Positions 18,056-27,344 of a stretch of 64,000 nt of DNA are shown piece after piece. The stretch spans positions 1 through 64,000 of the forward strand of contig NZ_SUNH01000006.1 of assembly GCF_005048265.1 (NCBI RefSeq), read 5' to 3'. The notes under the pieces were generated by a model, which was not told the origin of the DNA, ran no database searches, and saw nothing but the letters and a program-made list of their open reading frames with translations. The position numbers and the translations under genes were made by a program. Position 1 is the stretch's first letter; each line of letters starts with the position of its first letter. This DNA comes from Paracoccus hibiscisoli. Its GTDB lineage: Bacteria; Pseudomonadota; Alphaproteobacteria; Rhodobacterales; Rhodobacteraceae.

Positions 18056-19861
18056 ATGACACGGACCGGACTGGCACTGGCCTTGCTGATGACAAGCGCG
18101 ACCTGGGCGGGGGCCCAGCAGGCGACCGACGCGATCGCGCCCGAAGGGGCATCGGGCGATCAGGTGGCGACCGACGGCTTTGGCGATCTGACCGATGCGG
18201 CCCGCGCCGGGCTGACCGCCAAGGCCGAGGGTCGCGCCGTCACCGGCAGCGACTGGATGGTCAGCGCGGCCCATCCGCTGGCGGTTCAGGCCGGGGCGCG
18301 GGTGCTGGAACAGGGCGGCAGCGCGGCCGACGCGATGGTCGCGGTCCAGACCGTCCTCGGCCTGGTCGAGCCGCAAAGCTCGGGCCTGGGGGGCGGCGCG
18401 TTCCTGGTCTGGTACGACGCCGCGACCGGCGCGGTGACCACCTTGGACGGGCGAGAGACCGCCCCCATGGCCGCCACCCCCACCCTGTTCCAGAACGACG
18501 CCGGAGAGCCGCTGTCCTTCATGGACGCGGTCGTGGGCGGTCTGTCGGTCGGCACCCCCGGCACGCCCCGCCTGCTGGAGGTCGCGCATCGCAAATGGGG
18601 CCGCGCCAATTGGGCGGGGCTGTTCGACGACGCCATCGGCCTGGCCGAGGACGGGTTCACCGTCTCCCCGCGGCTGGCCACCCTGGTCGCGGATGAGGGC
18701 GATGCGCTGGCGCGTTTCCCCGACACGACCGCCTATTTCTTTCCCGACGACCAGCCCGTGGCCCAGGGCAGCACCCTGACCAACCCCGCCTATGCCGACA
18801 CGCTGCGGGCGCTGGCGCGGGACGGGGCCGATGCCTTCTACAGCGGTCCCATCGCGGAACAGATCGTCGCCGCCGTGCGCGGGGCCGAGGGCAATCCGGG
18901 CCTGCTGAGCGCCGCCGACCTGGCCGCCTATCGGGTGATCGAACGTCCGGCGGTCTGCGTCGAATACCGCGACCACGATGTCTGCGGGATGGGGCCGCCC
19001 TCGTCCGGGGGGCTGACGGTGGGGCAGATCCTGGGCATGCTGGGCGGCTATGACCTGGCCGAAATGGGCGCCGACAGCGCGGAGGCCTGGCGGCTGATCG
19101 GGGATGCCTCGCGGCTGGCCTTTGCCGACCGGGGGCGGTTCATGGCCGATGTCGATTTCGTGCCGATGCCGACCGAGGGGCTGGTGGACCCGGCCTATCT
19201 GTCCGAACGGGCCGCGCTGCTGGCGGGCGACGACAGCCTGCCCGAGGTCACGGCGGGCCAGCCGGGCTGGAGCCATGCGGCGCTGTGGGGTCAGGACAGC
19301 GCGCTGGAGCTGCCCTCGACCACGCATATCTCGATCGTGGACGGCGACGGCAACGCGCTGTCGATGACCACCACCATCGAGAACGGGTTCGGCTCGCGCG
19401 TGATGGCGGCAGGCTTCCTGCTGAACAACGAGCTGACCGATTTCAGCTTTGAGACCCATGACGCGGATGGCTGGCCCATCGCCAATGCCATCGCGCCGGG
19501 CAAGCGGCCGCGGTCGTCGATGGCGCCGACCATCGTGCTGCGCGACGGCGCGCCCGCGATGGTCATCGGCTCGCCCGGCGGCAGCCGCATCATCGGCTAT
19601 GTCGCCCGCGCCATCGTCGCGCATCTGGACTGGGGCATGGATATCCAACAGGCCATCGCGGCCCCGAACCTGGTCAACCGCTTTGGCCCGATGGACATCG
19701 AGGCGGGCCTGCCCGCCGCCCTGACCGACGGGCTGACCCAGATGGGGTTCGAGTTGAACGAGACCGCGCTGACATCGGGCCTGCAGGGCATCGTGATCAC
19801 GCCCGACGGGCTGGAGGGCGGCGCCGATCCCCGCCGCGAGGGCATCGCCATCGGCGGCTGA
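18056..19861 (+). CDS. ggt: Gamma-glutamyltransferase (GGT), periplasmic
   Basis: Ntn-hydrolase that transfers or hydrolyses gamma-glutamyl groups of glutathione; 601 residues. A signal peptide (TGLALALLMTSATWAGA) points to the periplasm. The large-subunit motif GLGGGAFLVWYD is present. Autocleavage should occur before the nucleophilic Thr in LPSTTHISIVDGDG (about residue 425), and the small-subunit motifs TTIENGFGS and SPGGSRIIGY follow. ATG at 18056 is chosen because it gives the signal peptide and follows a GGAAGGGA tract. It is convergent with the glycosylase gene. Confidence 0.94.
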   Translation: MTRTGLALALLMTSATWAGAQQATDAIAPEGASGDQVATDGFGDLTDAARAGLTAKAEGRAVTGSDWMVSAAHPLAVQAGARVLEQGGSAADAMVAVQTVLGLVEPQSSGLGGGAFLVWYDAATGAVTTLDGRETAPMAATPTLFQNDAGEPLSFMDAVVGGLSVGTPGTPRLLEVAHRKWGRANWAGLFDDAIGLAEDGFTVSPRLATLVADEGDALARFPDTTAYFFPDDQPVAQGSTLTNPAYADTLRALARDGADAFYSGPIAEQIVAAVRGAEGNPGLLSAADLAAYRVIERPAVCVEYRDHDVCGMGPPSSGGLTVGQILGMLGGYDLAEMGADSAEAWRLIGDASRLAFADRGRFMADVDFVPMPTEGLVDPAYLSERAALLAGDDSLPEVTAGQPGWSHAALWGQDSALELPSTTHISIVDGDGNALSMTTTIENGFGSRVMAAGFLLNNELTDFSFETHDADGWPIANAIAPGKRPRSSMAPTIVLRDGAPAMVIGSPGGSRIIGYVARAIVAHLDWGMDIQQAIAAPNLVNRFGPMDIEAGLPAALTDGLTQMGFELNETALTSGLQGIVITPDGLEGGADPRREGIAIGG

Positions 19862-19870
19862 TGCGCGGGT

Positions 19871-20419
19871 TCAGCGCGGAAAGGGCCTGCTGAACCCGCC
19901 CGCCCGCGCATGGCCGAACCGCCAGGGCAGGTCCTGCGCCCGGCTGATGCCGATACGCGGGCCGACCAGCAGATCGGCCACCGGGTCGGACAGCACGATC
20001 CTCAGGCGCGGCCCGTCCAGGGGCGCGCCGTCATCCTCGGGGCGGACCGCCAGCGCCTGCGTCAGCCGCCCCGGCCCGTTGCACAGCATCGCGCTGCCCC
20101 GCCGCGCCTGCATCGCGGCCAGGCCGCGGTCCGGGACCAGCGCGCGGATCAGCACCGCCGCGCCATCCCCCGCCGTCACGTTCAGGCACAGGTGGATCCC
20201 GTAGGACCGATAGACATAGGCCCGCGCCGCAGGCCCGAACATGGCCGCATTCCGCGCCGTCGGCCCGCGAAAGCTGTGCGAGGCGGGGTCGTCCTGGGCA
20301 TAGGCCTCGGTCTCGACGATCAGGCCGCCCGCGTCCTCCACATCCAGCCGCGCCCCGATCAGCCGCCGCGCCAGCGCGACCACGTCAAGGCCCGCGATCG
20401 CCTGCGCCAGCCCGGTCAT
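19871..20419 (-). CDS. DNA-3-methyladenine glycosylase (AAG/MPG family)
   Basis: Base-excision repair glycosylase of the mammalian AAG type removing alkylated purines; 182 residues from the ATG at 20419. The conserved block IVETEAYAQDDPASHSFRGPT contains the catalytic Glu, followed by MFGPAARAYVYRSYGIHLCLNV and CNGPGRLTQAL. DPVADLLVGPRIGIS and PWRF complete the family C-terminus. A longer in-frame extension upstream has no family similarity. The bacterial family is about 190-200 residues, so a slightly earlier non-ATG start cannot be excluded. Confidence 0.93.
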   Translation of the reverse strand: MTGLAQAIAGLDVVALARRLIGARLDVEDAGGLIVETEAYAQDDPASHSFRGPTARNAAMFGPAARAYVYRSYGIHLCLNVTAGDGAAVLIRALVPDRGLAAMQARRGSAMLCNGPGRLTQALAVRPEDDGAPLDGPRLRIVLSDPVADLLVGPRIGISRAQDLPWRFGHARAGGFSRPFPR

Positions 20420-20654
20420 GCGCGGCACGCGGCGTTGGAGGAAGGACGTGTGGGCATGGCGGGCCTTTGGGCTGCTGTGGTTGGGGGCATCGTGCCGCCC
20501 GCCCGTCGCACGGGCAACCCCCGGGCGGTCACCGGCCAGCCATTCGCCTGACGCATGGCTGCCGCCCGCTTGGCAAAAGCGGGGGTGCCTGCGGTTTCGT
20601 CCCGCGCCCCCCTTCGCTAGGGGATGCGGCCAGACCTGCACAAAGGATTGCCTC

Positions 20655-22289
20655 ATGAACCCCCTGCACCAGATGGCCCAGGCCGACCGCGCGCCCCGTC
20701 CGAACCGCCGCCATGTCCTGCTGGGCGGCGCCGCCCTGGGGACCGTGGCCCTGGCCGGTTGCGGGCGCAGCGCGCTGTCGGCCGAGGGGCGCGTGGATGT
20801 GGCGATCATCGGCGGCGGCATCATGGGCGCCACCCTGGGCGCGTTGGTGGGCCAGCTGCAGCCCGGCTTTCGCATGGCCATGTTCGAGCGTCTGGACGCC
20901 CCCGCGCTGGAAAGCTCGGGCGTGTGGCACAATGCCGGCACCGGCCATTCCGCCCTGTGCGAGCCGAACTATACCCCGATCCGCGACGGGCAGATGGTCA
21001 TCGACCAGGCCGTGCGCATCAACGAACAGTTCCAGGTCACGCGCCAGTTCCTGGCCTCGATGATCCGCATCGGAGAGATGCGCGAGCCCCGCCGCTTCCT
21101 GAATTCCGTCCCGCATATGGGCTTTGGCATGGGGACCGAGGATGTCGCCTTCCAGCAGCAGCGCCACGATCTGCTGACGCAGAACCCGCTATTCGCGGGG
21201 ATGGAGTATTCGGCCGATGCGGGCCGCATCGCGGAATGGGCCCCCCTGCTGACCCAGGGGCGCGACCCCGGCCAGCCCATCGCCGCGACCTGGCACCCGA
21301 TGGGCACAGACGCCAATTGGGGCGAGGTAACGCGCCAGCTGGTCGCCTCCTATGCCGCGCAGGAGAACAGCAGCCTGTTCCTGGACACCCAGGTCGAGGA
21401 TCTGTCGCGCAACGCCGACGGCTCCTGGCGGATCACCTTCCGCAATATCGGCGCCGACAACGCGCCCCGCGCCATCGACGCCACGCATGTGTTCAACGGC
21501 GCGGGCGGCGCCGCGCTGCTGCTGCTGCAGAAAAGCGGCATCCCGCAGTCGCGCGACTATGGCGGCTTTCCGGTCGGTGGCTCGTTCCTGGTCCATGAGG
21601 ACCCCGCGGTGGCCGACCGCCACCTGTCCAAGGCCTATGGCCGCGCGGCGGCGGGCAGCCCGCCCATGTCGGTGCCGCATCTGGACACGCGCTATGTCGA
21701 CGGGGTGCGCAAGCTGGCCTTCGGGCCCTTCGCGACCTTCTCGACGAATTTCCTGATGCAGGACAGCTTTACCGGCCTGTTCCGGTCGATCAATTCCGCC
21801 AACCTGCGTCCGATGATCGATGTGGGCATCGACGATTTCGGCTTGGTGACCTATCTGGCGGGCCAGGTGATGCAGACCCAGAACGCCCGCATCGACCAGG
21901 TGCGCGAGTATTTCCCCGACGCCCCGTCCGAGGGCTGGTCGCTGACCCAGGCCGGCCAGCGCGTCCAGATCATCAAGCGCACCGAACAGGGCGGCGGCAG
22001 CCTGCAGTTCGGGACCGAGCTGGTCGCCTCGGACGATGGCAGCTTTGTGTCGCTGCTGGGGGCATCGCCGGGGGCCTCGACCGCGCCGTCGATCATGCTG
22101 AACGCGCTGCAGACCATGTTCCCGGACCGCTTCGCCTCGGCCGCCTGGCAGTCGCGGGTGCGCGATCTGGTGCCCAGCTTTGGCACCGACCTGGCGCGGG
22201 ACCCGCGGCGGCTGGCCGATGCCTGGGCCTATTCCAACGAATTGCTGGAGCTGCGCCGCCCCGAGGATCTGCGTCGCGAATTCCTGTAA
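20655..22289 (+). CDS. mqo: Malate:quinone oxidoreductase
   Basis: FAD enzyme oxidising malate to oxaloacetate and feeding electrons to quinone; 544 residues. The dinucleotide fold is VDVAIIGGGIMGATLGALV, and SGVWHNAGTGHSALCEPNYTP is the Mqo signature. GGFPVGGSFL and the C-terminal region FPDRF also fit. Unusually, the first 40 residues contain NRRHVLLGGAALGTVALAGCG: a twin-arginine-like start, a hydrophobic stretch and a lipobox-like LAGC. E. coli Mqo also has a hydrophobic N-terminus, so this may be a membrane anchor rather than an export signal. ATG 20655 is used; the longer frame upstream overlaps the divergent glycosylase start. Confidence 0.95.
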   Translation: MNPLHQMAQADRAPRPNRRHVLLGGAALGTVALAGCGRSALSAEGRVDVAIIGGGIMGATLGALVGQLQPGFRMAMFERLDAPALESSGVWHNAGTGHSALCEPNYTPIRDGQMVIDQAVRINEQFQVTRQFLASMIRIGEMREPRRFLNSVPHMGFGMGTEDVAFQQQRHDLLTQNPLFAGMEYSADAGRIAEWAPLLTQGRDPGQPIAATWHPMGTDANWGEVTRQLVASYAAQENSSLFLDTQVEDLSRNADGSWRITFRNIGADNAPRAIDATHVFNGAGGAALLLLQKSGIPQSRDYGGFPVGGSFLVHEDPAVADRHLSKAYGRAAAGSPPMSVPHLDTRYVDGVRKLAFGPFATFSTNFLMQDSFTGLFRSINSANLRPMIDVGIDDFGLVTYLAGQVMQTQNARIDQVREYFPDAPSEGWSLTQAGQRVQIIKRTEQGGGSLQFGTELVASDDGSFVSLLGASPGASTAPSIMLNALQTMFPDRFASAAWQSRVRDLVPSFGTDLARDPRRLADAWAYSNELLELRRPEDLRREFL

Positions 22290-22334
22290 GGCTTGGCCCG
22301 GATGCGGTCCCATACGGTCTTTACTGGTATGGAA

Positions 22335-22347
22335 GTATGGAATATAC
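22335..22347. promoter_or_regulatory. Inverted repeat before the first GntR gene
   Basis: GTAT-GGAAT-ATAC is an inverted repeat in an AT-rich patch 25 bases upstream of the chosen gntR start. Such a site could be the regulator's own operator. Short, so low confidence. Confidence 0.3.
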
Positions 22348-22372
22348 ACATGTCAATGATGACGGGGACGCC

Positions 22373-23035
22373 ATGATTCCGATCCGCTCTGCGACGACGG
22401 CCAGCCAGGTCCATGACTGGCTCTATGGCTGCGTGGTGCGCGGCGACCTGCTGCCCGGCACCCGCCTGTCCGAGACCGAGATCGCGGCCCAGGTCGGCCT
22501 GTCGCGCCAGCCCGTGCGCGAGGCCTTCATCCGCCTGGCCGCCGATGGCCTGGCCGAGGTGCGGCCCCAACGCGGCACCTATATCGGGCGCATCTCGATG
22601 CGCGCGGTGCTGTCGGCCCGCTTCATCCGCGAAGCGGTCGAGAGCGATCTGGCCCGCGCCGTCGCCGCGACACGCCCCGACCTGTCGGCCATGACGGCCG
22701 AACTGGCGGTGCAAGAGCGCGCCGATGCGGCGGGCGACGTGCCCGGCTTTATCGAATCCGACGACCGCCTTCACCGTGCCATGGCCGATGCGGCGGGCCA
22801 CCCCGCCGTCTGGCAGGACCTGGAGCGGCTGAAGGCCCAGATAAACCGCCTGCGCCACCTGTCGATGCGCGTCTTTGACCGCAGCCAGACCATCGCCCAG
22901 CACCGCGCCATCCTGACGGCGCTGCAGGCGGGCGACGGCGCGGCGGCCGACACCGCGATCCGCGCACATCTGCGCCAGATGCTGACCGAGCTGCCGCAGA
23001 TGGCGGCCGCCCATCCCGATTATTTCACCGACTGA
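22373..23035 (+). CDS. GntR-family regulator (FCD type) of the uronate operon
   Basis: Transcription factor of 220 residues. The N-terminal winged helix contains GTRLSETEIAAQVGLSRQPVREAFIRLAADGL, followed by RPQRGTYI. The C-terminal all-helical FCD domain carries the metal/ligand residues around DDRLHRAMADAAGH and QHRAILTALQAGD. It opens the plus-strand operon gntR-uxuA-kdgK (10 bases to uxuA), so it most likely senses a uronate intermediate. Start 22373 has GGGGA upstream; an ATG at 22337 is alternative but would place the start inside the inverted repeat. It is clearly related to the second GntR protein at the other end of the locus. Confidence 0.88.
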   Translation: MIPIRSATTASQVHDWLYGCVVRGDLLPGTRLSETEIAAQVGLSRQPVREAFIRLAADGLAEVRPQRGTYIGRISMRAVLSARFIREAVESDLARAVAATRPDLSAMTAELAVQERADAAGDVPGFIESDDRLHRAMADAAGHPAVWQDLERLKAQINRLRHLSMRVFDRSQTIAQHRAILTALQAGDGAAADTAIRAHLRQMLTELPQMAAAHPDYFTD

Positions 23036-23045
23036 GAGGCCCCAG

Positions 23046-24254
23046 ATGCGACAGACCTGGCGCTGGTTCGGACCAGCCGATCCCGTTTCCATCGACGACA
23101 TGATGCAGGCGGGGGTGCAAGGCGTCGTGACCGCCCTGCACCACATTCCCACGGGCCAGGTCTGGTCCCCGGACCAGATCCGCGCCCGCCAGGAGGCCAT
23201 CGCGGTGATGCGCGACGGCGCGCCCTCCGGGCTGGCATGGGAGGTGGTCGAGAGCCTGCCCGTCTCCGAGGCGATCAAGACCCAGACCGGCGACTGGCGC
23301 GCCCACATTGATGCCTGGGTCCAGTCGCTGCACAACCTGCATGCGGCGGGGCTGCGGGTGATCTGCTACAACTTCATGCCGGTGCTGGACTGGACGCGCA
23401 CCGACCTGGCCTGGCGGCGCCCGAACGGCGCGCGCTGCATGCGCTTCGACCTGACCGATTTCGCGGCCTTCGACATCCATATCCTGGAACGCCCCGCTGC
23501 GGCCGAGGATTTCCCCGAAGCCCTGCGCGACGCCGCCGCCCGCCGCTTTGCGGAGATGTCCGACGACCGCCGCGCGGAGCTGGCCAAGAACGTCGTCTTT
23601 GGCCTGCCCGGTGCCGCCGATCATCTGAGCATGGAGGGCGTGCGCGCCCTGCTGGACAGCTATGCGCCCGTGACCGACGCAGTGCTGCGCCGCCATTTCC
23701 ACGACTTCCTGGAACAGGTGGCCCCGGTCGCGCAGGATCTGGGGATGCGGCTGTGCTGTCACCCCGACGATCCGCCCTTTCCGCTGCTGGGCCTGCCCCG
23801 CGTGATGTCGACCGAGGCCGATTATGCCGAACGCATGGCTGCGGTCGATCTGCCGGCGAACGGGATCACGCTGTGTTCAGGCTCTTTGGGGGCGCGGCCG
23901 GACAACGATCTGCCGGGCATGATGCGCCGCCTTGGCGACCGGGTGCATTTCCTGCACCTGCGCAACGTGCACCGCGACGGCGACACCATCCCCGACAGCT
24001 TTTTTGAGGACGAGCATCTGGGCGGCCAGACCGACATGGTGGACCTGATCGACGCCATCCTGGACGAGGAGGCCCGCCGCCGCGCAGCGGGCCGCACAGA
24101 TGCCGTCATCCCCATGCGTCCTGACCACGGCCAGGACATCCTGGACGATATCGGGCGCGGCGGTCAGCCGGGCTATCCGGCCATCGGCCGCCTGAAGGGC
24201 CTGGCCGAGCTGCGCGGGGTCGAGGCCGCCCTGTCGCGAAAGCCCCGCCCATGA
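23046..24254 (+). CDS. uxuA: Mannonate dehydratase
   Basis: Dehydrates D-mannonate to 2-keto-3-deoxy-D-gluconate; 402 residues, close to E. coli UxuA. The start MRQTWRWFGPADPVSIDDM is characteristic. Metal-binding and catalytic segments are seen in NVVFGLPG, RLCCHPDDPPFPLLGLPRV (Cys and His ligands), LCSGSLGARPDNDL, HLRNVHRDGD and MRPDHGQDI. The last four bases overlap the kdgK start (ATGA), coupling the two steps that follow fructuronate reduction. Confidence 0.97.
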   Translation: MRQTWRWFGPADPVSIDDMMQAGVQGVVTALHHIPTGQVWSPDQIRARQEAIAVMRDGAPSGLAWEVVESLPVSEAIKTQTGDWRAHIDAWVQSLHNLHAAGLRVICYNFMPVLDWTRTDLAWRRPNGARCMRFDLTDFAAFDIHILERPAAAEDFPEALRDAAARRFAEMSDDRRAELAKNVVFGLPGAADHLSMEGVRALLDSYAPVTDAVLRRHFHDFLEQVAPVAQDLGMRLCCHPDDPPFPLLGLPRVMSTEADYAERMAAVDLPANGITLCSGSLGARPDNDLPGMMRRLGDRVHFLHLRNVHRDGDTIPDSFFEDEHLGGQTDMVDLIDAILDEEARRRAAGRTDAVIPMRPDHGQDILDDIGRGGQPGYPAIGRLKGLAELRGVEAALSRKPRP

Positions 24255-25162
24255 CCCGCATCCTGTGCATCGGCGAGGCGATGGTCGAGATGTCGCAAGC
24301 GCCCCAGCCTGATCTGTGGCGCATGGGCATCGCGGGCGACACGCTGAACACCGCCTGGTATCTGCGCCGCCTGATGGGCACTGATGTGCAGGTCGGCTAT
24401 CTGACCCGCATCGGCATGGGCGATTTCTCGGGGCGCGCGCTGGATTTCATGGCGGCCGAGGGGATCGACACCACCCATGTCACCCGCGATCCGACCCGCG
24501 AGATCGGCCTCTACGCGATCAGCCTGGCGAACGGAGAGCGCAGCTTTTCCTACTGGCGCGACAGCTCCGCCGCACGGCGGCTGGCGGACGATCCGGCGGC
24601 GCTGGCCGATGCGCTGGCGGGATGCACGCTGGCCTATCTGTCGGGCATCACGCTGGCGATCCTGCCCCTCGACGGGCGGCTGCGCCTGATGCAGGCGCTG
24701 GCCCAGGCCCGCGCGCGCGGCACGCTGGTGGTGTTCGACCCCAACCTGCGACCGCGCCTGTGGGCCGATGCCGACATGATGCGCGCCACGATCCAGCAGG
24801 CGGCGGCGCAATCCGACCTGCTCCTGCCCAGCTTTGATGACGAAGCCACCCATTTCGGCGATGCCGATCCGGCCGCCACGCTGGCCCGCTATCTGGCCTT
24901 GGGGGCGGGGCATGTGGTGGTCAAGAATGGCGGCGGGCCGATCTGCTGGGACGGTGCCCACGGCGCGGGCGCCATCGACGATCTGCGCCCCGAGACGCCG
25001 GTCGACACCACCGCCGCGGGCGACAGCTTCAACGCGGGCTATCTGGCGGCCTGGCTGGCGCGGCCCGACTGTGACGCGGCGGTGCGTGCGGGCCATGCGC
25101 TCAGCCGGCAGGTGATCCGCCATCCGGGCGCGCTGGTGCGCGCGGCCGTGCCCCCCGCGTGA
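24251..25162 (+). CDS. kdgK: 2-keto-3-deoxygluconate kinase
   Basis: PfkB-family sugar kinase, 303 residues, phosphorylating KDG to KDPG, the Entner-Doudoroff intermediate. N-terminal CIGEAMVEMSQ with AGDTLNTAWYLRRL, and the second PfkB signature DTTAAGDSFNAGYLA containing the catalytic Asp. The usual GAGD appears here as AAGD, which the family tolerates. Placement after uxuA fixes the substrate well. KDPG aldolase (eda) is not in the window. The gene is convergent with uxuB across a strong shared hairpin. Confidence 0.93.
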   Translation: MTRILCIGEAMVEMSQAPQPDLWRMGIAGDTLNTAWYLRRLMGTDVQVGYLTRIGMGDFSGRALDFMAAEGIDTTHVTRDPTREIGLYAISLANGERSFSYWRDSSAARRLADDPAALADALAGCTLAYLSGITLAILPLDGRLRLMQALAQARARGTLVVFDPNLRPRLWADADMMRATIQQAAAQSDLLLPSFDDEATHFGDADPAATLARYLALGAGHVVVKNGGGPICWDGAHGAGAIDDLRPETPVDTTAAGDSFNAGYLAAWLARPDCDAAVRAGHALSRQVIRHPGALVRAAVPPA

Positions 25163-25170
25163 TGCGGGAC

Positions 25171-25197
25171 GATCCGCGGGGGCAGCCCCCGCGGATC
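25171..25197. terminator. Bidirectional terminator between kdgK and uxuB
   Basis: A 13-bp perfect inverted repeat GATCCGCGGGGGC-A-GCCCCCGCGGATC separates the convergent operons and overlaps the uxuB stop codon (25196-25198). Confidence 0.75.
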
Positions 25198-26626
25198 ACA
25201 GCGCGGCGACCGTGTCCCGCGCCCCCCGTTCGACCAGCATGTGCAGCGTCCGCGACAGGTCGCGCACAAAGCCCGCATCGGCGCGCAGCGCCTGCGGAAA
25301 CACCTGCTCCAGCGCCAGGAAGCCCTGGACGGTGCGCGCCGCATCCTCGTCCCACAGCCCCGCCAGCGTGGGCGCCAGCGGGTCGCGGACATCGATCGGC
25401 CCGTCCGCCTCGTCCCGCCCCGAGGCATAGCGCATCCAGGCCGCGACGGCCAAGGTCAGGCCCGGCACCGGCCGTCCCGCCGCGCGCCCTTCGACGATGG
25501 TGCCCAGGATGCGCTGCGGCAGCTTCTGGCTGCCATCCATGGCGATCTGCCAGGTCCGGTGCCGGATCGCCGGGTTGGCAAAGCGCGCCGCCAGCGCATC
25601 GGCATAGGCGCCCAGATCGACCCCGGGGGGCGGGGTCAGCGCGGGGATGATCTCATCCTGCCACAACCGCGTCAGCAGACCGGCAAAGGCCGGGTCGGCC
25701 ACCGTGTCGGCGATGGTCTGGTGCCCGGCCAGATAGCCCAGATAGGCCAGGGCAGAGTGGGTGCCGTTCAGCATGCGCAGCTTCATATGCTCGAACGGGG
25801 TGACGTCGGTCACCATCTGCACGCCCACGGCGCCCAGATCAGGGCGGTCACCGCCGACAAAGCGGTCCTCGACCACCCATTGCCGAAAGGGCTCGTGCAT
25901 GACCGGGGCCTCGTCGCGCTGACCGGTCAGGGCCTCCAGCCGGTCCAGATCGGCGGGGGTGGTGGCGGGCACGATCCGGTCCACCATGGTCGCGGGAAAG
26001 GCGCCATGCGCGGCGATCCAGTCGGCCAGCTCCGGGTCGATCAGGCGCGCCAGGTCCAGCACGACGCCCCGCACGACGCGGCCATTCTCGGGCAGGTTGT
26101 CGCAGCACAGCACGGTGAAGGGCGGCAACCCCCGGTCTCGGCGCAAGGCCAGTGCGCGCACCAGGAACCCCGGCGCGGATTTTGGCAGCGGGTGGTCCAG
26201 ATCGTGGCGGATATCGGGGTGGTCCGCGTTCAGGCGGCCCGTGGACGGCTCATGGCAATAGCCCTTTTCGGTCACGGTCAGGCTGACGATGCGCACCGTC
26301 GGCGCGGCCATCGCGTTCAGCACCGCCTGCGGATCCTCGGGGGCGACCAGCACATCGCGCAGGACGGTCACGACCTGCGGGGTTTCTCCCTCCGGTCCCA
26401 GCTCCAGCGCGGTATAGGCCCAGCCCTGCGGGGCCAGCCGGTCGCGCGTGCCGGGCGATTGCAGCGAGACGCCGATGATGCCCCAATCGCCGCCCGACCG
26501 GGCCATGGCCTCGGCCACATAGACCGCGCCATGCGCGCGAAAGAACGCGCCCAGGCCCAGATGGACGATGCCCGCGGGGGCGGTGGACGGGGTGCGGTGC
26601 AACCTATCGGGCAAGCCAGCCTCCAT
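25196..26626 (-). CDS. uxuB: D-fructuronate reductase (mannitol dehydrogenase family)
   Basis: NAD-dependent long-chain polyol dehydrogenase, 476 residues, reducing D-fructuronate to D-mannonate. IVHLGLGAFFRAHG is the nucleotide-binding start, EKGYCHEP the family motif, and KLRMLNGTHSALAYLG contains the catalytic Lys-x4-Asn-x2-His. The family also includes mannitol, arabinitol and tagaturonate dehydrogenases. The presence of uxaC and uxuA in the same locus and the absence of altronate genes favour fructuronate. It overlaps kduD by 23 bases and is last in the minus-strand operon. Confidence 0.92.
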   Translation of the reverse strand: MEAGLPDRLHRTPSTAPAGIVHLGLGAFFRAHGAVYVAEAMARSGGDWGIIGVSLQSPGTRDRLAPQGWAYTALELGPEGETPQVVTVLRDVLVAPEDPQAVLNAMAAPTVRIVSLTVTEKGYCHEPSTGRLNADHPDIRHDLDHPLPKSAPGFLVRALALRRDRGLPPFTVLCCDNLPENGRVVRGVVLDLARLIDPELADWIAAHGAFPATMVDRIVPATTPADLDRLEALTGQRDEAPVMHEPFRQWVVEDRFVGGDRPDLGAVGVQMVTDVTPFEHMKLRMLNGTHSALAYLGYLAGHQTIADTVADPAFAGLLTRLWQDEIIPALTPPPGVDLGAYADALAARFANPAIRHRTWQIAMDGSQKLPQRILGTIVEGRAAGRPVPGLTLAVAAWMRYASGRDEADGPIDVRDPLAPTLAGLWDEDAARTVQGFLALEQVFPQALRADAGFVRDLSRTLHMLVERGARDTVAAL

Positions 26627-27344
26627 CGACGTTGAGGATCGCGCCGTTGACGTAATCCGATGCCGGGGCGGCCAGAAAGACGGCGGTCTGGGCGATGTCC
26701 TCGGGGCGGCCCCACCGGCCTGCGGGGATGCGCTCCAGGATCGCGCGGCTGCGGTCGGGGTCGGCGCGCAGCGCCTCGGTATTGGCGGTCTCGATATAGC
26801 CCGGGGCGATGGCGTTGACGTTCAGGCCTCGGCCCGCCCATTCGTTGGCCATCAGCTTGGTCAGCCCGGCCACGCCATGTTTCGACGCGGTATAGGACGG
26901 CACCCGAATGCCGCCCTGGAACGACAGCAGCGAGGCGATGTTGACGATCTTGCCCCGGCCCCGTGGCAGGGCGGCGCGCGCGAAGGCCTGGCAGGTGAAG
27001 AACAGCGCCTTGGCGTTCACGTCCATCACCGCGTCCCAATCGGCCTCGGTGAAATCCACCGCATCGTCGCGGCGGATGATGCCCGCGTTGTTCACCAGGA
27101 TGTCAATCGGCTGCTCCGCGAACACGTCGCGCGCCGCCATCGGGTCGGCGAAATCCAGGGTCAGCGACCGCCCCGCCTTGTCAGACACTTGCCCCATCAG
27201 CGCCACCGTCTGATCGCAATCGCGGCGGCCCGATGCGATGACATCCGCCCCAGCCTGCGCCAGGGCGACCGCGATGGCCTGGCCGATCCCGGTATTGGCG
27301 CCGGTGACCAGCGCGGTGCGACCTGCAAGGGAAAAGGCGCTCAC
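26604..27344 (-). CDS. kduD: 2-dehydro-3-deoxy-D-gluconate 5-dehydrogenase
   Basis: Short-chain dehydrogenase of 246 residues that reduces 2,5-diketo-3-deoxygluconate (DKII) to KDG. The cofactor motif is TGANTGIGQAIAVALA, NNAG at about 88, the catalytic Ser near SLLSFQGG and YTASKHGVAGL (Tyr-x3-Lys). RIPAGRWGRPEDIAQTAVFLAAPASDYVNG is the KduD-like C-terminal part. The start overlaps the kduI stop by 4 bases, and pairing with kduI identifies the substrate. Confidence 0.94.
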   Translation of the reverse strand: MSAFSLAGRTALVTGANTGIGQAIAVALAQAGADVIASGRRDCDQTVALMGQVSDKAGRSLTLDFADPMAARDVFAEQPIDILVNNAGIIRRDDAVDFTEADWDAVMDVNAKALFFTCQAFARAALPRGRGKIVNIASLLSFQGGIRVPSYTASKHGVAGLTKLMANEWAGRGLNVNAIAPGYIETANTEALRADPDRSRAILERIPAGRWGRPEDIAQTAVFLAAPASDYVNGAILNVDGGWLAR

